Part shown: positions 50,681 to 59,795 of the stretch, in pieces
Position numbering within the stretch: the stretch's first letter is position 1
Layout of the letters: every line of letters begins with the position of its first letter
Origin: UBA668 sp040081465
GTDB taxonomy: Bacteria > Actinomycetota > Acidimicrobiia > Acidimicrobiales > Ilumatobacteraceae
Assembly: GCA_040081465.1 (NCBI GenBank)
Contig: JBEBGL010000004.1
Location: 177,223-241,222, forward strand
Reading direction: 5' to 3'
DNA length: 64,000 bases
Notes under the pieces: model-generated
The model's database searches: none
Seen by the model: only the letters and a program-made list of their open reading frames with translations
What the model was told of the DNA's origin: nothing
Made by a program: the position numbers and the translations under genes

Positions 50681-50686
50681 TATCCT
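50681..50686 (+). promoter_or_regulatory. Putative -10 box, leaderless methyltransferase gene
   Basis: TATCCT ends seven bases before the ATG at 50694. Confidence 0.5.
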
Positions 50687-50693
50687 GCAACTC

Positions 50694-51686
50694 ATGCGTG
50701 CTTCACTCTCCGAACTTCTTGCGACCAGGCGGGTCCTGCTCACCGATGGTGCCACCGGCACTAACTACTTCGCCGCTGGATTGATGTCGGGCGATCCGCC
50801 CGAGTTCTGGACCATCGATAAGCCAAACCAAGTGATGGACCTGCACCGACAGTTCGTCGAGGCCGGTTCGGACATCATCCTCACCAATACGTTCGGCTGC
50901 AATCGCCAACGCCTCAAGCTGCACAAGGCGCAAGACCGCACGTACGAACTAGCGCGTGCGGCTGCCGAGCTCGCTTGCAAGGTCGCCGACTCGGCCGCTC
51001 GCCCTGTTGTTGTTGCCGGCTCCGTCGGTCCCACTGGCGAACTGTTCGAGCCACTGGGTCTGCTGACGCACGACGATGCTGTCGCTTCATTCACCGAAGC
51101 CATCAGAGGCCTGAAAGACGGTGGCGCCGACGTTGCATGGATCGAGACGATGTCGTCTGCCGAAGAAGTGCACGCCGCCGCCACTGCTGCGATTGCCGTT
51201 GGCTTGCCGTACGTCGCGACCTGCTCGTTCGACACAGCCGGTCGCACCATGATGGGTCTCATGCCGGGCAGCCTCGCCGAGGTGCTGGCCGTCGAGTCGG
51301 TACCACCGTTGGCGATGGGCGCCAACTGCGGCGTCGGTGCCCCCGACATTCTCGTGTCATTGCTCGAGATGGAAGGGTGCGTGCACCCGTTGGTCACGAA
51401 GGGCAACTGCGGCGTACCGCATTTCGAGGGAACCGAGATCGTTTACTCGGGTACGCCAGAGCTAATGGCGCGTTATGCCACGGCTGCCATGAATGCTGGC
51501 GCGCAGATCGTTGGCGGGTGCTGTGGCACCACGCCGATGCACATCGCCGCAATGCGCGAGGCCATCGATACGCATACTCCGGGCGATCGTCCGACGGTAG
51601 AAACGATCGTCGGCATGGTCGGCGCGTTGATCAACTCCGCACCATCGGCAACCGTCGAGCGTCGGTCACGTCGCTCGCAGAGCTAG
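50694..51686 (+). CDS. Homocysteine S-methyltransferase-family protein
   Basis: A 330-residue zinc-dependent methyltransferase of the BHMT/MetH N-terminal barrel type. It starts with LLTDGATGTNYF; the zinc cysteines are in MGANCGVG and VGGCCGTTP. Such proteins move a methyl group from betaine, S-methylmethionine or a methylated corrinoid to homocysteine or tetrahydrofolate. The donor here is not clear. Its TAG stop overlaps the opposite gene's stop at a CTAG palindrome. Confidence 0.88.
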   Translation: MRASLSELLATRRVLLTDGATGTNYFAAGLMSGDPPEFWTIDKPNQVMDLHRQFVEAGSDIILTNTFGCNRQRLKLHKAQDRTYELARAAAELACKVADSAARPVVVAGSVGPTGELFEPLGLLTHDDAVASFTEAIRGLKDGGADVAWIETMSSAEEVHAAATAAIAVGLPYVATCSFDTAGRTMMGLMPGSLAEVLAVESVPPLAMGANCGVGAPDILVSLLEMEGCVHPLVTKGNCGVPHFEGTEIVYSGTPELMARYATAAMNAGAQIVGGCCGTTPMHIAAMREAIDTHTPGDRPTVETIVGMVGALINSAPSATVERRSRRSQS

Positions 51687-52261
51687 ACGCCTAACCACGC
51701 GTGCAACACGGCTGCCGACACTGGTACTTGTGCGCCCGGTGCTGCATCAGAAATCGACGTGCGCACGGTGTAGATGCCGCCGCCGGTGTTGATGTAAACC
51801 AGCGAACTCGGATCGACAAGTGCGTTAACTAGCGTCGGATCGTTCAGCGGCACGCTCGCGCCGAGCGAAAGTTGCAGATCGTTGAACGTGGCCTGGTCGC
51901 CTGGGTCGGTCAGAAGCCCCAACGTGATGACGCGGGACTGTTCGTTCAGTCCGCGGAACTCGCACGTGCCCGCACCGACTACTACGCCATCGGCTAGAGG
52001 AATTCCGACAATCGCGGACAACGCCGTCGCGGTTGGCATCAGTCCGCAGTCGACGATGAAGGTCGTCGGAGTGTCGAGCGGAAGTGTTGACGTTGTCTGT
52101 GGCGCGTTCGGGTCGAACACGGTGGTCGTCGACTCGCCGGGCGCGGCGACCTTGCCTGCGTCGTCGCTGCATGCGACACCCAGTGCGAGTGCGCTGAACG
52201 CGAGCGAAAGAGTTGCTAGAGGACGGAGAGAAACTCGGCGTTCGACGGAGCGATGGCGCAC
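51683..52261 (-). CDS. Hypothetical lipoprotein
   Basis: 192 residues. A lipoprotein signal with lipobox LGVAC is followed by a Thr/Pro-rich tether (STTTVFDPN, TTSTLPLDTP). The mature domain has two Cys, in IVDCGLMPT and GTCEFRGL, likely a disulphide, and Ala/Gly-rich strands, resembling DUF3558-type actinobacterial lipoproteins in general layout (weak). Start GTG at 52261 is uncertain; a GTG nine codons later would also work. Divergent from the GroES-like gene. Confidence 0.65.
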   Translation of the reverse strand: MRHRSVERRVSLRPLATLSLAFSALALGVACSDDAGKVAAPGESTTTVFDPNAPQTTSTLPLDTPTTFIVDCGLMPTATALSAIVGIPLADGVVVGAGTCEFRGLNEQSRVITLGLLTDPGDQATFNDLQLSLGASVPLNDPTLVNALVDPSSLVYINTGGGIYTVRTSISDAAPGAQVPVSAAVLHAWLGV

Positions 52262-52308
52262 GATGCACTTCCCTTCTGGTCCCGTTGGGGACCTGAGATA
52301 CCTGACGG

Positions 52309-52314
52309 TACCCT
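52309..52314 (+). promoter_or_regulatory. Putative leaderless promoter of the GroES-like gene
   Basis: TACCCT ends six bases before the GTG at 52321; a TTGGGG at 52285-52290 is 18 bases upstream as a weak -35. Confidence 0.5.
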
Positions 52315-52320
52315 GCCGAT

Positions 52321-52647
52321 GTGGCGTTAGATGATCAAAAGCTCCCGATCAAGATGCTTAATGATCGGCTGTTGGTGCGGATACCTGAGCGCGATGGCGA
52401 ACGTCGTTCGACTGGCGGCATCCTGATCCCCGCGACAGCACAGATCTCGAAGCGTTTGGTATGGGCGGAAGTCGTTGCACTGGGTCAGAACGTGCGCAGT
52501 GCCGAGGTGGGCGATCGGGTTTTGTTCAGCCCGGAAGATCGCTACGAGGTCGAGGTCGGTGGTGCCGACTTCATCATGCTTCGTGAGCGCGATCTGCACG
52601 CCGTGGCCGCCAGTCGCATCGAAGCCAGCACCGGCCTGTATCTGTAA
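52321..52647 (+). CDS. GroES-like co-chaperonin
   Basis: A 108-residue GroES-fold protein: LNDRLLVRIPERDGERRSTGGILIP is the family opening with mobile-loop position, followed by VVALGQNVRSAEVGDRVLF and a typical ending REDLHAV-like (LRERDLHAV). It carries a short extra tail (EASTGLYL) and no groEL lies beside it. The canonical GroES may be elsewhere; this might be a second, divergent copy. It is followed closely by trpE, six bases on. Confidence 0.82.
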   Translation: MALDDQKLPIKMLNDRLLVRIPERDGERRSTGGILIPATAQISKRLVWAEVVALGQNVRSAEVGDRVLFSPEDRYEVEVGGADFIMLRERDLHAVAASRIEASTGLYL

Positions 52648-52653
52648 CCAGTA

Positions 52654-54180
52654 GTGCGCGACTGCATGAGGCCGAGTCTCGACGAGTTTCGAGCGCTAGC
52701 CGCCGACCACACGGTGGTTCCGGTGTGGGCCGAGCTTCTCGGCGATCTGGAAACGCCTGTGGCCGCGTACATGAAGCTGGTCGGCGACGGTGAAGGCTTC
52801 TTGCTCGAATCGGTCGAGCACGGCGAGCGTTGGGCGCGGTACAGCTTCGTCGGCCGCGACCCCGTGGCAACTCTCGAATTGCGCGATGGCCAAATCACGG
52901 TTACTGGAACTCCGTTGATGGCCGACATCCCTCTCGGTCGCGGCATGCTCGCCGCACTCGATGCATTGACTGCTGCCTATCGCGCTCCGATCATCGCCGA
53001 GCTACCGCCGCTGCAGGGTGGAGTGATGGGCTATCTGGGGTACGACGTGGTGCGCGAGATCGAGCACCTGCCAGACGCACCGCACGACGATCGGAAGTTT
53101 CCCGACGCGGTGATGAGCATTATCGGATCGCTTGCCGCCTTCGACCATTGGCGCCAGCGCGTGTACCTGATCGAGAGCACGCCGGTGCTGGGACTCGACG
53201 CGGCGGGCATCGACGCTGCGTACGCCGCGGCTTGTGCGCGCGTTGAACGCGCCATTGCCGATCTCGCGCAACCGTTGATCGCTGTTCCGATGGAACCGCC
53301 TCGTGCCGACGAGGCCGCGCCGGAGGTACGCAGCTCGATGGCTGCCGGCGCGTATCAACAAGCGGTGAAGGTCGCGAAAGAACACATCGTTGCTGGCGAC
53401 ATCTTTCAGGTAGTGCTGGCGCAGCGTTACGACATCGACCTCGCCGCCGATCCGTTCGACTTCTACCGCGTGCTTCGGCAGATCAACCCGAGTCCGTATA
53501 TGTACTTCATTCGCCACGCCGCAATCACCATCGCTGGTAGTTCGCCCGAGCCGATGGTGCAGGTGCGCGATCGCAGAGTTGTTAGTCGACCGATTGCAGG
53601 CACGCGTCGGCGTGGCCGCGACGACGATGACGATCGGCGTATGGCCGGCGAACTGCGCGAGAACCCCAAGGAGGTCGCCGAGCACATCATGCTTGTCGAC
53701 CTAGCCCGCAACGATGTCGGTCGAGTCGCGAAGTTTGGTTCGATGCACGTCGACGAGCTGATGAACCTTGAGCGGTATAGCCACGTGATGCATCTCACCT
53801 CACAGGTCAGCGGTGAGTTGTTGGAAGGCAAGACCCCGATCGACGTCTTGCGTGCCACGCTTCCCGCCGGCACCGTCAGCGGTGCGCCGAAGGTGCGAGC
53901 GATGCAATTGATCGATGCGCTCGAGCCATTGAAGAGAGGGCCTTACGCCGGTGTCGTCGGCTACGTCGACTTCAGTGGCAACCTTGATACCGCGATCGCG
54001 ATCCGCACGATGTTCGTCGGTGCTCACGGCGCGTCGTTTCAAGCGGGTGCTGGTGTTGTCGCCGATTCCGATCCCGACGAGGAAGATCTCGAATGCCGCA
54101 ACAAGGCTGCTGGTTTGCTCGCGGCGATACCGGCTGCGCGACGGATGACTGCCCGACGGACAGGACCTTCAGTCGATTAG
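52654..54180 (+). CDS. trpE: Anthranilate synthase component I
   Basis: First committed step of tryptophan synthesis: chorismate plus ammonia (from a TrpG partner) to anthranilate and pyruvate. The 508-residue protein has the N-terminal domain with the feedback motif LLES, the chorismate-binding core with GSSPEPM, the block RPIAGTRRRG, LVDLARNDVGRV and TLPAGTVSGAPKV. An ATG at 52666 is an equally good start. TrpG, TrpD and TrpC are not next to it. The stop overlaps the convergent membrane protein by 12 bases. Confidence 0.94.
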   Translation: MRDCMRPSLDEFRALAADHTVVPVWAELLGDLETPVAAYMKLVGDGEGFLLESVEHGERWARYSFVGRDPVATLELRDGQITVTGTPLMADIPLGRGMLAALDALTAAYRAPIIAELPPLQGGVMGYLGYDVVREIEHLPDAPHDDRKFPDAVMSIIGSLAAFDHWRQRVYLIESTPVLGLDAAGIDAAYAAACARVERAIADLAQPLIAVPMEPPRADEAAPEVRSSMAAGAYQQAVKVAKEHIVAGDIFQVVLAQRYDIDLAADPFDFYRVLRQINPSPYMYFIRHAAITIAGSSPEPMVQVRDRRVVSRPIAGTRRRGRDDDDDRRMAGELRENPKEVAEHIMLVDLARNDVGRVAKFGSMHVDELMNLERYSHVMHLTSQVSGELLEGKTPIDVLRATLPAGTVSGAPKVRAMQLIDALEPLKRGPYAGVVGYVDFSGNLDTAIAIRTMFVGAHGASFQAGAGVVADSDPDEEDLECRNKAAGLLAAIPAARRMTARRTGPSVD

Positions 54181-54696
54181 CCCGCCGATCAGCAGAATCG
54201 TGCCGAGCGCACCGACTAGGAATGTACCGAGCACCGCAATGGCCGCGATGCCAGGGACGCTGGTGATCGCTTTGACACCAGCGAAAAGTGCGGGCAACTC
54301 CTTGCGCCGCTCCTTCAGCTCGCTGCGCAGCGACTTGAAGTTCTTCACGTATGCGCCAACTGGTTGACCGCTGTCGTGATCGATCAACGTTTGCGCCGAC
54401 TTCACTGAGGTGTCGAGAAACATCCGAACGTCGGCGACCAACTCGGGTGCACGCTTTGCCGTGCGACGCACGAGGTGACGCCCGATCAGTGCCGCGATCA
54501 GAGGAATCAGACAGATCGCACCTCCGACGATTAGCCACGTGCTGCGAGTGCCGTCGAAGATCCAGAGCCCCGTTGCAAAGGTTGCCGCACCCACGAGGAA
54601 CGCCAAGATTCCAATACCGGTGGCGAGGCTGGTCAGGCGGCGAAAGGTTTGCTGCATCGTGTCGCTGACACGACGAACGACGGCATCGGTTTCCAT
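54169..54696 (-). CDS. Hypothetical membrane protein
   Basis: 175 residues with about three hydrophobic segments: LATGIGILAFLVGAATFATG and a following WLIVGGAICLIPLIAALIG near the N-terminus, and IAAIAVLGTFLVGALGTILL at the C-terminus. Between them is a polar helical region of about 80 residues (FLDTSVKSAQTLID, FKSLRSELKERRKE). No family recognised. The ATG at 54696 lies in a palindrome that also covers the ygfZ start. Unknown function. Confidence 0.65.
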   Translation of the reverse strand: METDAVVRRVSDTMQQTFRRLTSLATGIGILAFLVGAATFATGLWIFDGTRSTWLIVGGAICLIPLIAALIGRHLVRRTAKRAPELVADVRMFLDTSVKSAQTLIDHDSGQPVGAYVKNFKSLRSELKERRKELPALFAGVKAITSVPGIAAIAVLGTFLVGALGTILLIGGLID

Positions 54697-54713
54697 GCCA
54701 ACAGTTTGGCATG
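54694..54713. promoter_or_regulatory. Palindrome covering two divergent start codons
   Basis: CATGCCAA-CAGT-TTGGCATG, an 8-base perfect inverted repeat, places an ATG at each end: one starts the minus-strand membrane protein, the other the annotated ygfZ start. It could be an operator or only reflect two similar starts. Confidence 0.4.
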
Positions 54714-55475
54714 CGACGAATCCGGTGCGACACTGACAAGGTGTTCTGGGCTGTGTACCCGCGTGATGTAGTGCAGGTGGCTGGACCCGACGCGGCGACA
54801 TTTCTGCAGTCGCAGCTGTCGCAAGACATTCGGCCGCTCGCCGTCGGGGAATCCGCTTGGAGTTTTCTGCTGCAGCCGACCGGCAAGATCGACGTGTTAC
54901 TGCGCATCTGGCGCGACGGCGAAGAGTCGTATGTGCTCGACACCGACGAGGGCTACGGATCGGCGATGGTTGCACGCTTGAATCGTTTCAAGATTCGCGT
55001 CAAGGCTGAGGTCGTTGAGTTGCCGTGGAGCTGCATCGCGTTGCGGGGCGACGGTGCTTCGTCGAGTGACGGTCTGAATAGTTGGGGAGGCGGTCGCGAT
55101 GTGCTCGCTGCCGCACCGTCGGCGCCGGCTGCAGCGAACCCAGGAACGTCCGACGATCTGCTTGCGGCGCGCATCGATGCCGGATGGCCAGCGATGGGCA
55201 GCGAGATCGTGCCGGGAGAGACGATTCCGGGTGAGACGGGGGTCGTCGACGTCGCGGTCAACTTCAAGAAGGGCTGCTATCCCGGCCAGGAACTCGTTGA
55301 ACGAATGGACAGTCGTGGCGCGGCGCCGCCAAAGTCGCTGCAGCGAGTCTCGGTCGCGGCGGGTGTCGGTGTCGGCGACGCGTACATGATCGACGGCGCG
55401 TCCGTCGGCGTTGTGACGAGCGTTCATGGCACGGCTGCGTTGGCGATGGTGAAGCGCACCGCAGTGGTGCACTGA
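54711..55475 (+). CDS. ygfZ: YgfZ/GcvT-like folate-binding protein
   Basis: 254 residues; tetrahydrofolate-binding protein needed for some iron-sulphur enzymes. The diagnostic K-G-C-Y-x-G-Q-E motif is KKGCYPGQE near residue 190, with the conserved Cys. An Ala/Ser/Gly-rich insert (about 120-145) is unusual. A GTG at 54741 would start nearer the conserved N-terminal strand (YPRDVVQVAGPDA), so the first ten residues are uncertain. Coupled to the next gene by TGATG. Confidence 0.85.
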   Translation: MRRIRCDTDKVFWAVYPRDVVQVAGPDAATFLQSQLSQDIRPLAVGESAWSFLLQPTGKIDVLLRIWRDGEESYVLDTDEGYGSAMVARLNRFKIRVKAEVVELPWSCIALRGDGASSSDGLNSWGGGRDVLAAAPSAPAAANPGTSDDLLAARIDAGWPAMGSEIVPGETIPGETGVVDVAVNFKKGCYPGQELVERMDSRGAAPPKSLQRVSVAAGVGVGDAYMIDGASVGVVTSVHGTAALAMVKRTAVVH

Positions 55476-55834
55476 TGGCGTTCACGAAGGCGCAGTTGGC
55501 GAAGAACCTTGATCGCATACGCGCAGTCGCGCTCGCCCTTCCCGAGGCCACCGAAGAGTTGACGTGGGAAACCAGCATCAACTTTCGTGTACGCAAGAAG
55601 ATCTTCTGTTTTCCGAGCGAAGGTGGATCGGTAATGGTCAAAGCCGAGCCAGAAGAGCTGCCGGCGTTGTTAGGCGACTCGCGCTGTCGTCCTGCTCCGT
55701 ATCTCGCCCGCGGCGGTTGGATCGTGATGGAGTTGGAGGCGCCGATCGACTGGAGCGAAGTCGAAGAGCTGATCACTACTTCGTACTGCCTCATCGCGCC
55801 CAAGACCCTTGCCAAGAAGGTGCTTGCAGATTAG
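55475..55834 (+). CDS. MmcQ/YjbR-family protein
   Basis: A 119-residue protein of the MmcQ/YjbR group: ALALPEATEELTWE at the start, FRVRKKIFCFPS in the centre, VMVKAEPEELPAL and a C-terminal helix with LITTSYCLIAPKTLAKK. The fold resembles a double-wing DNA-binding domain, but a biochemical role is not established. Starts inside the ygfZ stop codon. Confidence 0.8.
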   Translation: MAFTKAQLAKNLDRIRAVALALPEATEELTWETSINFRVRKKIFCFPSEGGSVMVKAEPEELPALLGDSRCRPAPYLARGGWIVMELEAPIDWSEVEELITTSYCLIAPKTLAKKVLAD

Positions 55835-57042
55835 GGAGTGAGCGCCTGCGCGAATGCTGGATCGCTGCGCATGCGTCCAAATTCGGGTGCTGCGGCGATT
55901 GCGACGTGCAATGCCTCGGGCGGCGCGTTGGTCGCAGCCGCGCGTAGCCAGGCCGCGGCGGTCGCGTTGTCGCCAAGTGCGGCGGCGGCGCGTGCCACGT
56001 GCACCGCCAACATCGCGGGTCGCGTCGGCGCATACGCGTCGGCCGCGTAACGTGCCGCGGTTTCGTAGTGGCCTAAGCGGAGCAGAATTCCGGATAGGAC
56101 GAAGTCGCTGAATGGGCGGCCGTGGGGGAGAGGCGTCGACAACAGGTCGATCAGCGCTTGCAGGTCGTGCTTGGCTGCGGCATCGGGCGGCCACCAATTG
56201 ACGGGCGCGGAGTCGGCAAAGTCGGCGAGCAGAACTTGGCGCGCGATGTCGGGATGACCGTGCTGCAGCTGTTGGTGCGCCCGAAACCACGGCGACGGGA
56301 TCTGAGTCGCAGCAAAGGCCGACACATCGCCGGTGGCCCATGCCAACGCTTCGGCCCGCGCGAACTTCGCCTGCGTGCCGATGTAATTGGCCTGCGCGCG
56401 ACCACTGAAAGCAATCTGCAAGACGGTGATCAGGGGGAGGATCATGAAGATCACGAATCCGCGAAGTTCCGGCCTGCTGGAAAGGAACACAACGCCGCCG
56501 ACGCTCAGCACCACTGAGAACCAAATCATGATCTTGCGCGCTTGACGCGGAAAGAACGCCCCGACCGCCTGCTCGAGAATGTTGCCGCCATCGAACGGAA
56601 GCACGGGCAGCAAGTTGAACAGCCCGATGACTGGTCCTGCCCAGAGCGCCGAGAATTGAGCCCGACTCAACTCCTCGATCGGCCACACCGGGCCACCGAG
56701 GGCGAGGTAAACAACAGCGCCGATCGCGATCTGCGTTGCTGGCCCGGCGAACGAGATGCCTACGTGTTCCCAACGCGTCAGTTTGCGAGTCGGCACGAAC
56801 GACGCATAACCCATCATGAACGCGAGTGAGATTTCGGCGCGCGCGCCGGTGGCGCGGGCAGCAAATGCATGCCCGAGTTCGTGTACCAAGGTGAAGGTGG
56901 CGATGAGCGCCGCGAACACGATGGCGCCGCTCATGCCGAGGTACGACGAGTTGGCAAAGGCGATCAAACCCATGAACAGCCAGAAGCCTGAACCAACGTG
57001 CAGCGGAAAGCCGAACAGACGCATCGGCGAAGCGGTGGGCAC
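55831..57042 (-). CDS. M50-family (site-2 protease-like) zinc metalloprotease
   Basis: 403 residues. The metal motif is HELGHAFA near residue 55 within a membrane helix; the second site NLLPVLPFDGG lies near residue 165, and further helices follow to about 230. The C-terminal 170 residues are soluble and Ala-rich with TPR-like helical character. M50 enzymes cut membrane-bound regulators or signal peptides. GTG start supported by TAGGAT six bases upstream; the in-frame ATG six codons later is possible. Divergent from ppdK. Confidence 0.88.
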   Translation of the reverse strand: MPTASPMRLFGFPLHVGSGFWLFMGLIAFANSSYLGMSGAIVFAALIATFTLVHELGHAFAARATGARAEISLAFMMGYASFVPTRKLTRWEHVGISFAGPATQIAIGAVVYLALGGPVWPIEELSRAQFSALWAGPVIGLFNLLPVLPFDGGNILEQAVGAFFPRQARKIMIWFSVVLSVGGVVFLSSRPELRGFVIFMILPLITVLQIAFSGRAQANYIGTQAKFARAEALAWATGDVSAFAATQIPSPWFRAHQQLQHGHPDIARQVLLADFADSAPVNWWPPDAAAKHDLQALIDLLSTPLPHGRPFSDFVLSGILLRLGHYETAARYAADAYAPTRPAMLAVHVARAAAALGDNATAAAWLRAAATNAPPEALHVAIAAAPEFGRMRSDPAFAQALTP

Positions 57043-57048
57043 GTCGCG

Positions 57049-57091
57049 ATCCTACGGGACCAGTGCCGCGGCACGACGGCGGCCATAGACT
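57049..57091. promoter_or_regulatory. Divergent leaderless promoters of the M50 protease and ppdK
   Basis: On the minus strand TAGGAT (57054-57049) ends six bases before the GTG at 57042; on the plus strand TAGACT (57086-57091) ends eight bases before the GTG at 57100. Confidence 0.5.
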
Positions 57092-57099
57092 CGCATCTC

Positions 57100-59781
57100 G
57101 TGCCACTCGTCTTTGCGTTCAGTCATAAGCACCGCCGCCCTCCAATGGAGTACAAGGACCTGCTCGGCGGAAAGGGCGCCAACCTCGCGGAAATGACCAG
57201 TGTGTTGAAGTTGCCAGTGCCGCCGGGCTTCACCATCAGCACCGATGCGTGTCGCGCTTACATGAAGGGTGGTTGGCCGAAGGGACTCGACGCCGAGATC
57301 GCTACTCAGGTGACCAAGCTCGAGAAGGCGATGGGTCGCAAGCTTGGCGACGCCCGCGATCCGCTGCTCGTGTCGGTGCGCTCGGGTGCCAAGTTCTCGA
57401 TGCCGGGGATGATGGACACCGTCCTCAACCTCGGCCTCAACGACGAGAGCGTGAAGGGCCTGGCAACTGTCACCAACGACCAGCGTTTCGCCTACGACAG
57501 CTATCGCCGCTTCATCGCCATGTATGGCCGCATCGTGCTCGACATCGATGGCGCGTTGTTCGATCACCCGCTCGAGCAGGCAAAGCACGCCGCCGGCGTG
57601 AAGAGCGATGCCGAGTTGACCGCGAAGGCGCTGGTCGACCTGTGCGAGCACTACAAATCGGTAGTGCAGCAGGCGACCGGCAAGCCGTTTCCGCAGCAGC
57701 CGCGCGCACAGTTGCGCGGTGCTGTCGAGGCGGTGTTCGCCAGCTGGAACGGTGCCCGCGCGATCGCATATCGCGTGCGCGAGCGCATCAGTCACGATCT
57801 CGGCACGGCGGTCAACGTGCAAGCGATGGTGTTCGGTAACCGCGACGAGAACAGCGGCACCGGCGTGGGCTTCACCCGCAACGCGGCGACTGGCGAGAAC
57901 AAGCCGTACGGCGACTTCCTGATCAACGCGCAGGGCGAAGACGTGGTGGCAGGTATTCGCAATACCGAGACGCTCGATCACATGAAGCTGCACTTCCCAA
58001 AGATCCACGCCGAACTGCTGGTGATCTTCGCTCGGTTGGAACGCCACTACAAAGACATGTGCGACACCGAGTTCACCATCGAGCAAGGCAAGTTGTGGAT
58101 GCTGCAGACGCGCGTCGGTAAGCGCACCGGCGCCGCGGCGCTGAAGATGGCCGTCGACATGACGTCGCTGCAGGGCAAGGCTTCGGCTAAGTGGAGCATC
58201 TCCAAGAACGAAGCGATCATGCGCGTTGCCGCCGATCATCTCGACCAGGTGTTGCACCCGCAGTTCGCGGGATCGAGCAAGGTGTTGGCGAAGGGCTTGG
58301 CTGCATCGCCGGGCGCGGCGGTCGGCAAGGTGTACTTCACGGCCGACGATGCAGTCAGCGCCGACGAGCGTGGCGAGAAGGTCGTGCTTGTTCGCAACGA
58401 GACCAGCCCGGAAGACGTGCACGGAATGATGGTGAGCCAAGGCATTCTCACCGCACGCGGTGGTCTGGTTAGTCACGCGGCCGTCGTGGCGCGCGGCTGG
58501 GGCACGCCGGCGATTGTTGGCGCCGATGCAATCAAGATCGACGGCAAGCAGTTCAGCGTTGGCGACGTGATCGTGCGTGAGGGCGATGTCATCAGCATCG
58601 ATGGCGGTAGCGGTGAAGTGATGCTTGGTGCGATGGAGATGGCTGCAGCCAAGCCGCCAGCCGAGTTCGAGAAGATCCTCACTTGGGCCGATGCAGTTCG
58701 CAAGGGCAAGCTCGGCGTGCGCGCCAATGCCGACACTGGCGAGGATGCCACTAACGCTCGCAAACTCGGCGCCGAGGGGATTGGCCTGTGTCGCACCGAG
58801 CACATGTTCCTCGCGCCAGACCGTTTGCCGGTCGTGCGTCGCATGATCCTCGCCGAAACGCCCGAGGAAGAGACGGCTGCGTTGGCCGAGCTTGGTCGCG
58901 TGCAACAAATCGACTTCGAGCAGATTCTTGCGGCGATGGATGGTCTGCCCGTCACGGTGCGATTGCTTGATCCGCCGCTGCACGAGTTCCTTCCATCCGT
59001 CGAGGAGTTGCGCATTAAGCGCGCGTCTTCGAAGAAGCGCTGGTGGAAATCGGGTGGTGGTCTGTCCAAGACCGAGACCGCCGAACTCGCTGCCGCCGAA
59101 GAGTGGTCGGAACACAACCCGATGATCGGCATTCGCGGCGTGCGATTGGGTGTCATGAAGCCTGGCCTCTACGCGATGCAGGTGCGGGCACTGATGGCCG
59201 CCGCTGCGGCGCTGCGCAAGAAGGGCAAGAACCCAATCGTCGAGGTGATGATTCCTCTGACAGTCACGCGTGAAGAATTGGCGCTGGCACGCAGTTGGGT
59301 TCAAACCGAGATCGACAACGCGGTAAAGGACCTGAAGAACAAGCCGAAGGTGACGATCGGCACGATGATCGAAACGCCGCGCGCCGCACTGCGCGCCGAC
59401 GAAATCGCCGAAGAGTCCGACTTCTTCAGCTTCGGCACCAACGACCTCACGCAGTTGACGTTCGGGTTTAGTCGCGACGACGTCGAGAGCAAGATGATGC
59501 CGGCGTATCTCGAGCAGGGTCTGCTGAAGCGCAACCCGTTCGAGACGATGGACGCTGGTGGCGTCGGCGATCTTGTCGCGATTGGTGCCAGCCGTGGTCG
59601 CAAGACGAAGCCGGGTCTAAAGCTCGGAGTTTGTGGCGAGCATGGCGGCGATCCAGAGAGCATTCAGCAGTTCTACGAAGCGGGCCTTGATTACGTCAGC
59701 TGCAGTCCGTTCCGCGTGCCCATCGCACGCTTGGCTGCGGCACAGTCGGTCATCGGTGGTTCCAAGAGCGACACGAAGTAG
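57100..59781 (+). CDS. ppdK: Pyruvate, phosphate dikinase
   Basis: Interconverts pyruvate, ATP and phosphate with PEP, AMP and pyrophosphate, a link between glycolysis and gluconeogenesis. At 893 residues it has the full length. The N-terminal ATP-grasp domain starts with LLGGKGANLAEMT; the phosphohistidine domain has GGLVSHAAVVARGWG; the C-terminal PEP barrel has GLCRTEHMF and the catalytic Cys in GVCGEHGGDP. The frame begins at 56998, but the GTG at 57100 gives the normal start and follows a -10 box. Confidence 0.96.
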   Translation: MPLVFAFSHKHRRPPMEYKDLLGGKGANLAEMTSVLKLPVPPGFTISTDACRAYMKGGWPKGLDAEIATQVTKLEKAMGRKLGDARDPLLVSVRSGAKFSMPGMMDTVLNLGLNDESVKGLATVTNDQRFAYDSYRRFIAMYGRIVLDIDGALFDHPLEQAKHAAGVKSDAELTAKALVDLCEHYKSVVQQATGKPFPQQPRAQLRGAVEAVFASWNGARAIAYRVRERISHDLGTAVNVQAMVFGNRDENSGTGVGFTRNAATGENKPYGDFLINAQGEDVVAGIRNTETLDHMKLHFPKIHAELLVIFARLERHYKDMCDTEFTIEQGKLWMLQTRVGKRTGAAALKMAVDMTSLQGKASAKWSISKNEAIMRVAADHLDQVLHPQFAGSSKVLAKGLAASPGAAVGKVYFTADDAVSADERGEKVVLVRNETSPEDVHGMMVSQGILTARGGLVSHAAVVARGWGTPAIVGADAIKIDGKQFSVGDVIVREGDVISIDGGSGEVMLGAMEMAAAKPPAEFEKILTWADAVRKGKLGVRANADTGEDATNARKLGAEGIGLCRTEHMFLAPDRLPVVRRMILAETPEEETAALAELGRVQQIDFEQILAAMDGLPVTVRLLDPPLHEFLPSVEELRIKRASSKKRWWKSGGGLSKTETAELAAAEEWSEHNPMIGIRGVRLGVMKPGLYAMQVRALMAAAAALRKKGKNPIVEVMIPLTVTREELALARSWVQTEIDNAVKDLKNKPKVTIGTMIETPRAALRADEIAEESDFFSFGTNDLTQLTFGFSRDDVESKMMPAYLEQGLLKRNPFETMDAGGVGDLVAIGASRGRKTKPGLKLGVCGEHGGDPESIQQFYEAGLDYVSCSPFRVPIARLAAAQSVIGGSKSDTK

Positions 59782-59795
59782 CGCTGACCACCATC

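Noticed and set aside
55670..57106. A 478-codon minus-strand frame overlapping the M50 protease in another frame
   Set aside because: Arg-rich shadow frame; the M50 motifs are in the overlapping frame.
57052..59304. A 750-codon open frame on the minus strand opposite ppdK
   Set aside because: It runs antisense to a fully conserved ppdK; its translation is low in recognisable motifs and rich in His/Arg/Leu, as expected from codon bias in GC-rich DNA.
59782..59795. A yybP-ykoY manganese riboswitch ahead of the TerC/Alx gene
   Set aside because: Only 14 bases separate it from ppdK, far too short for the riboswitch.
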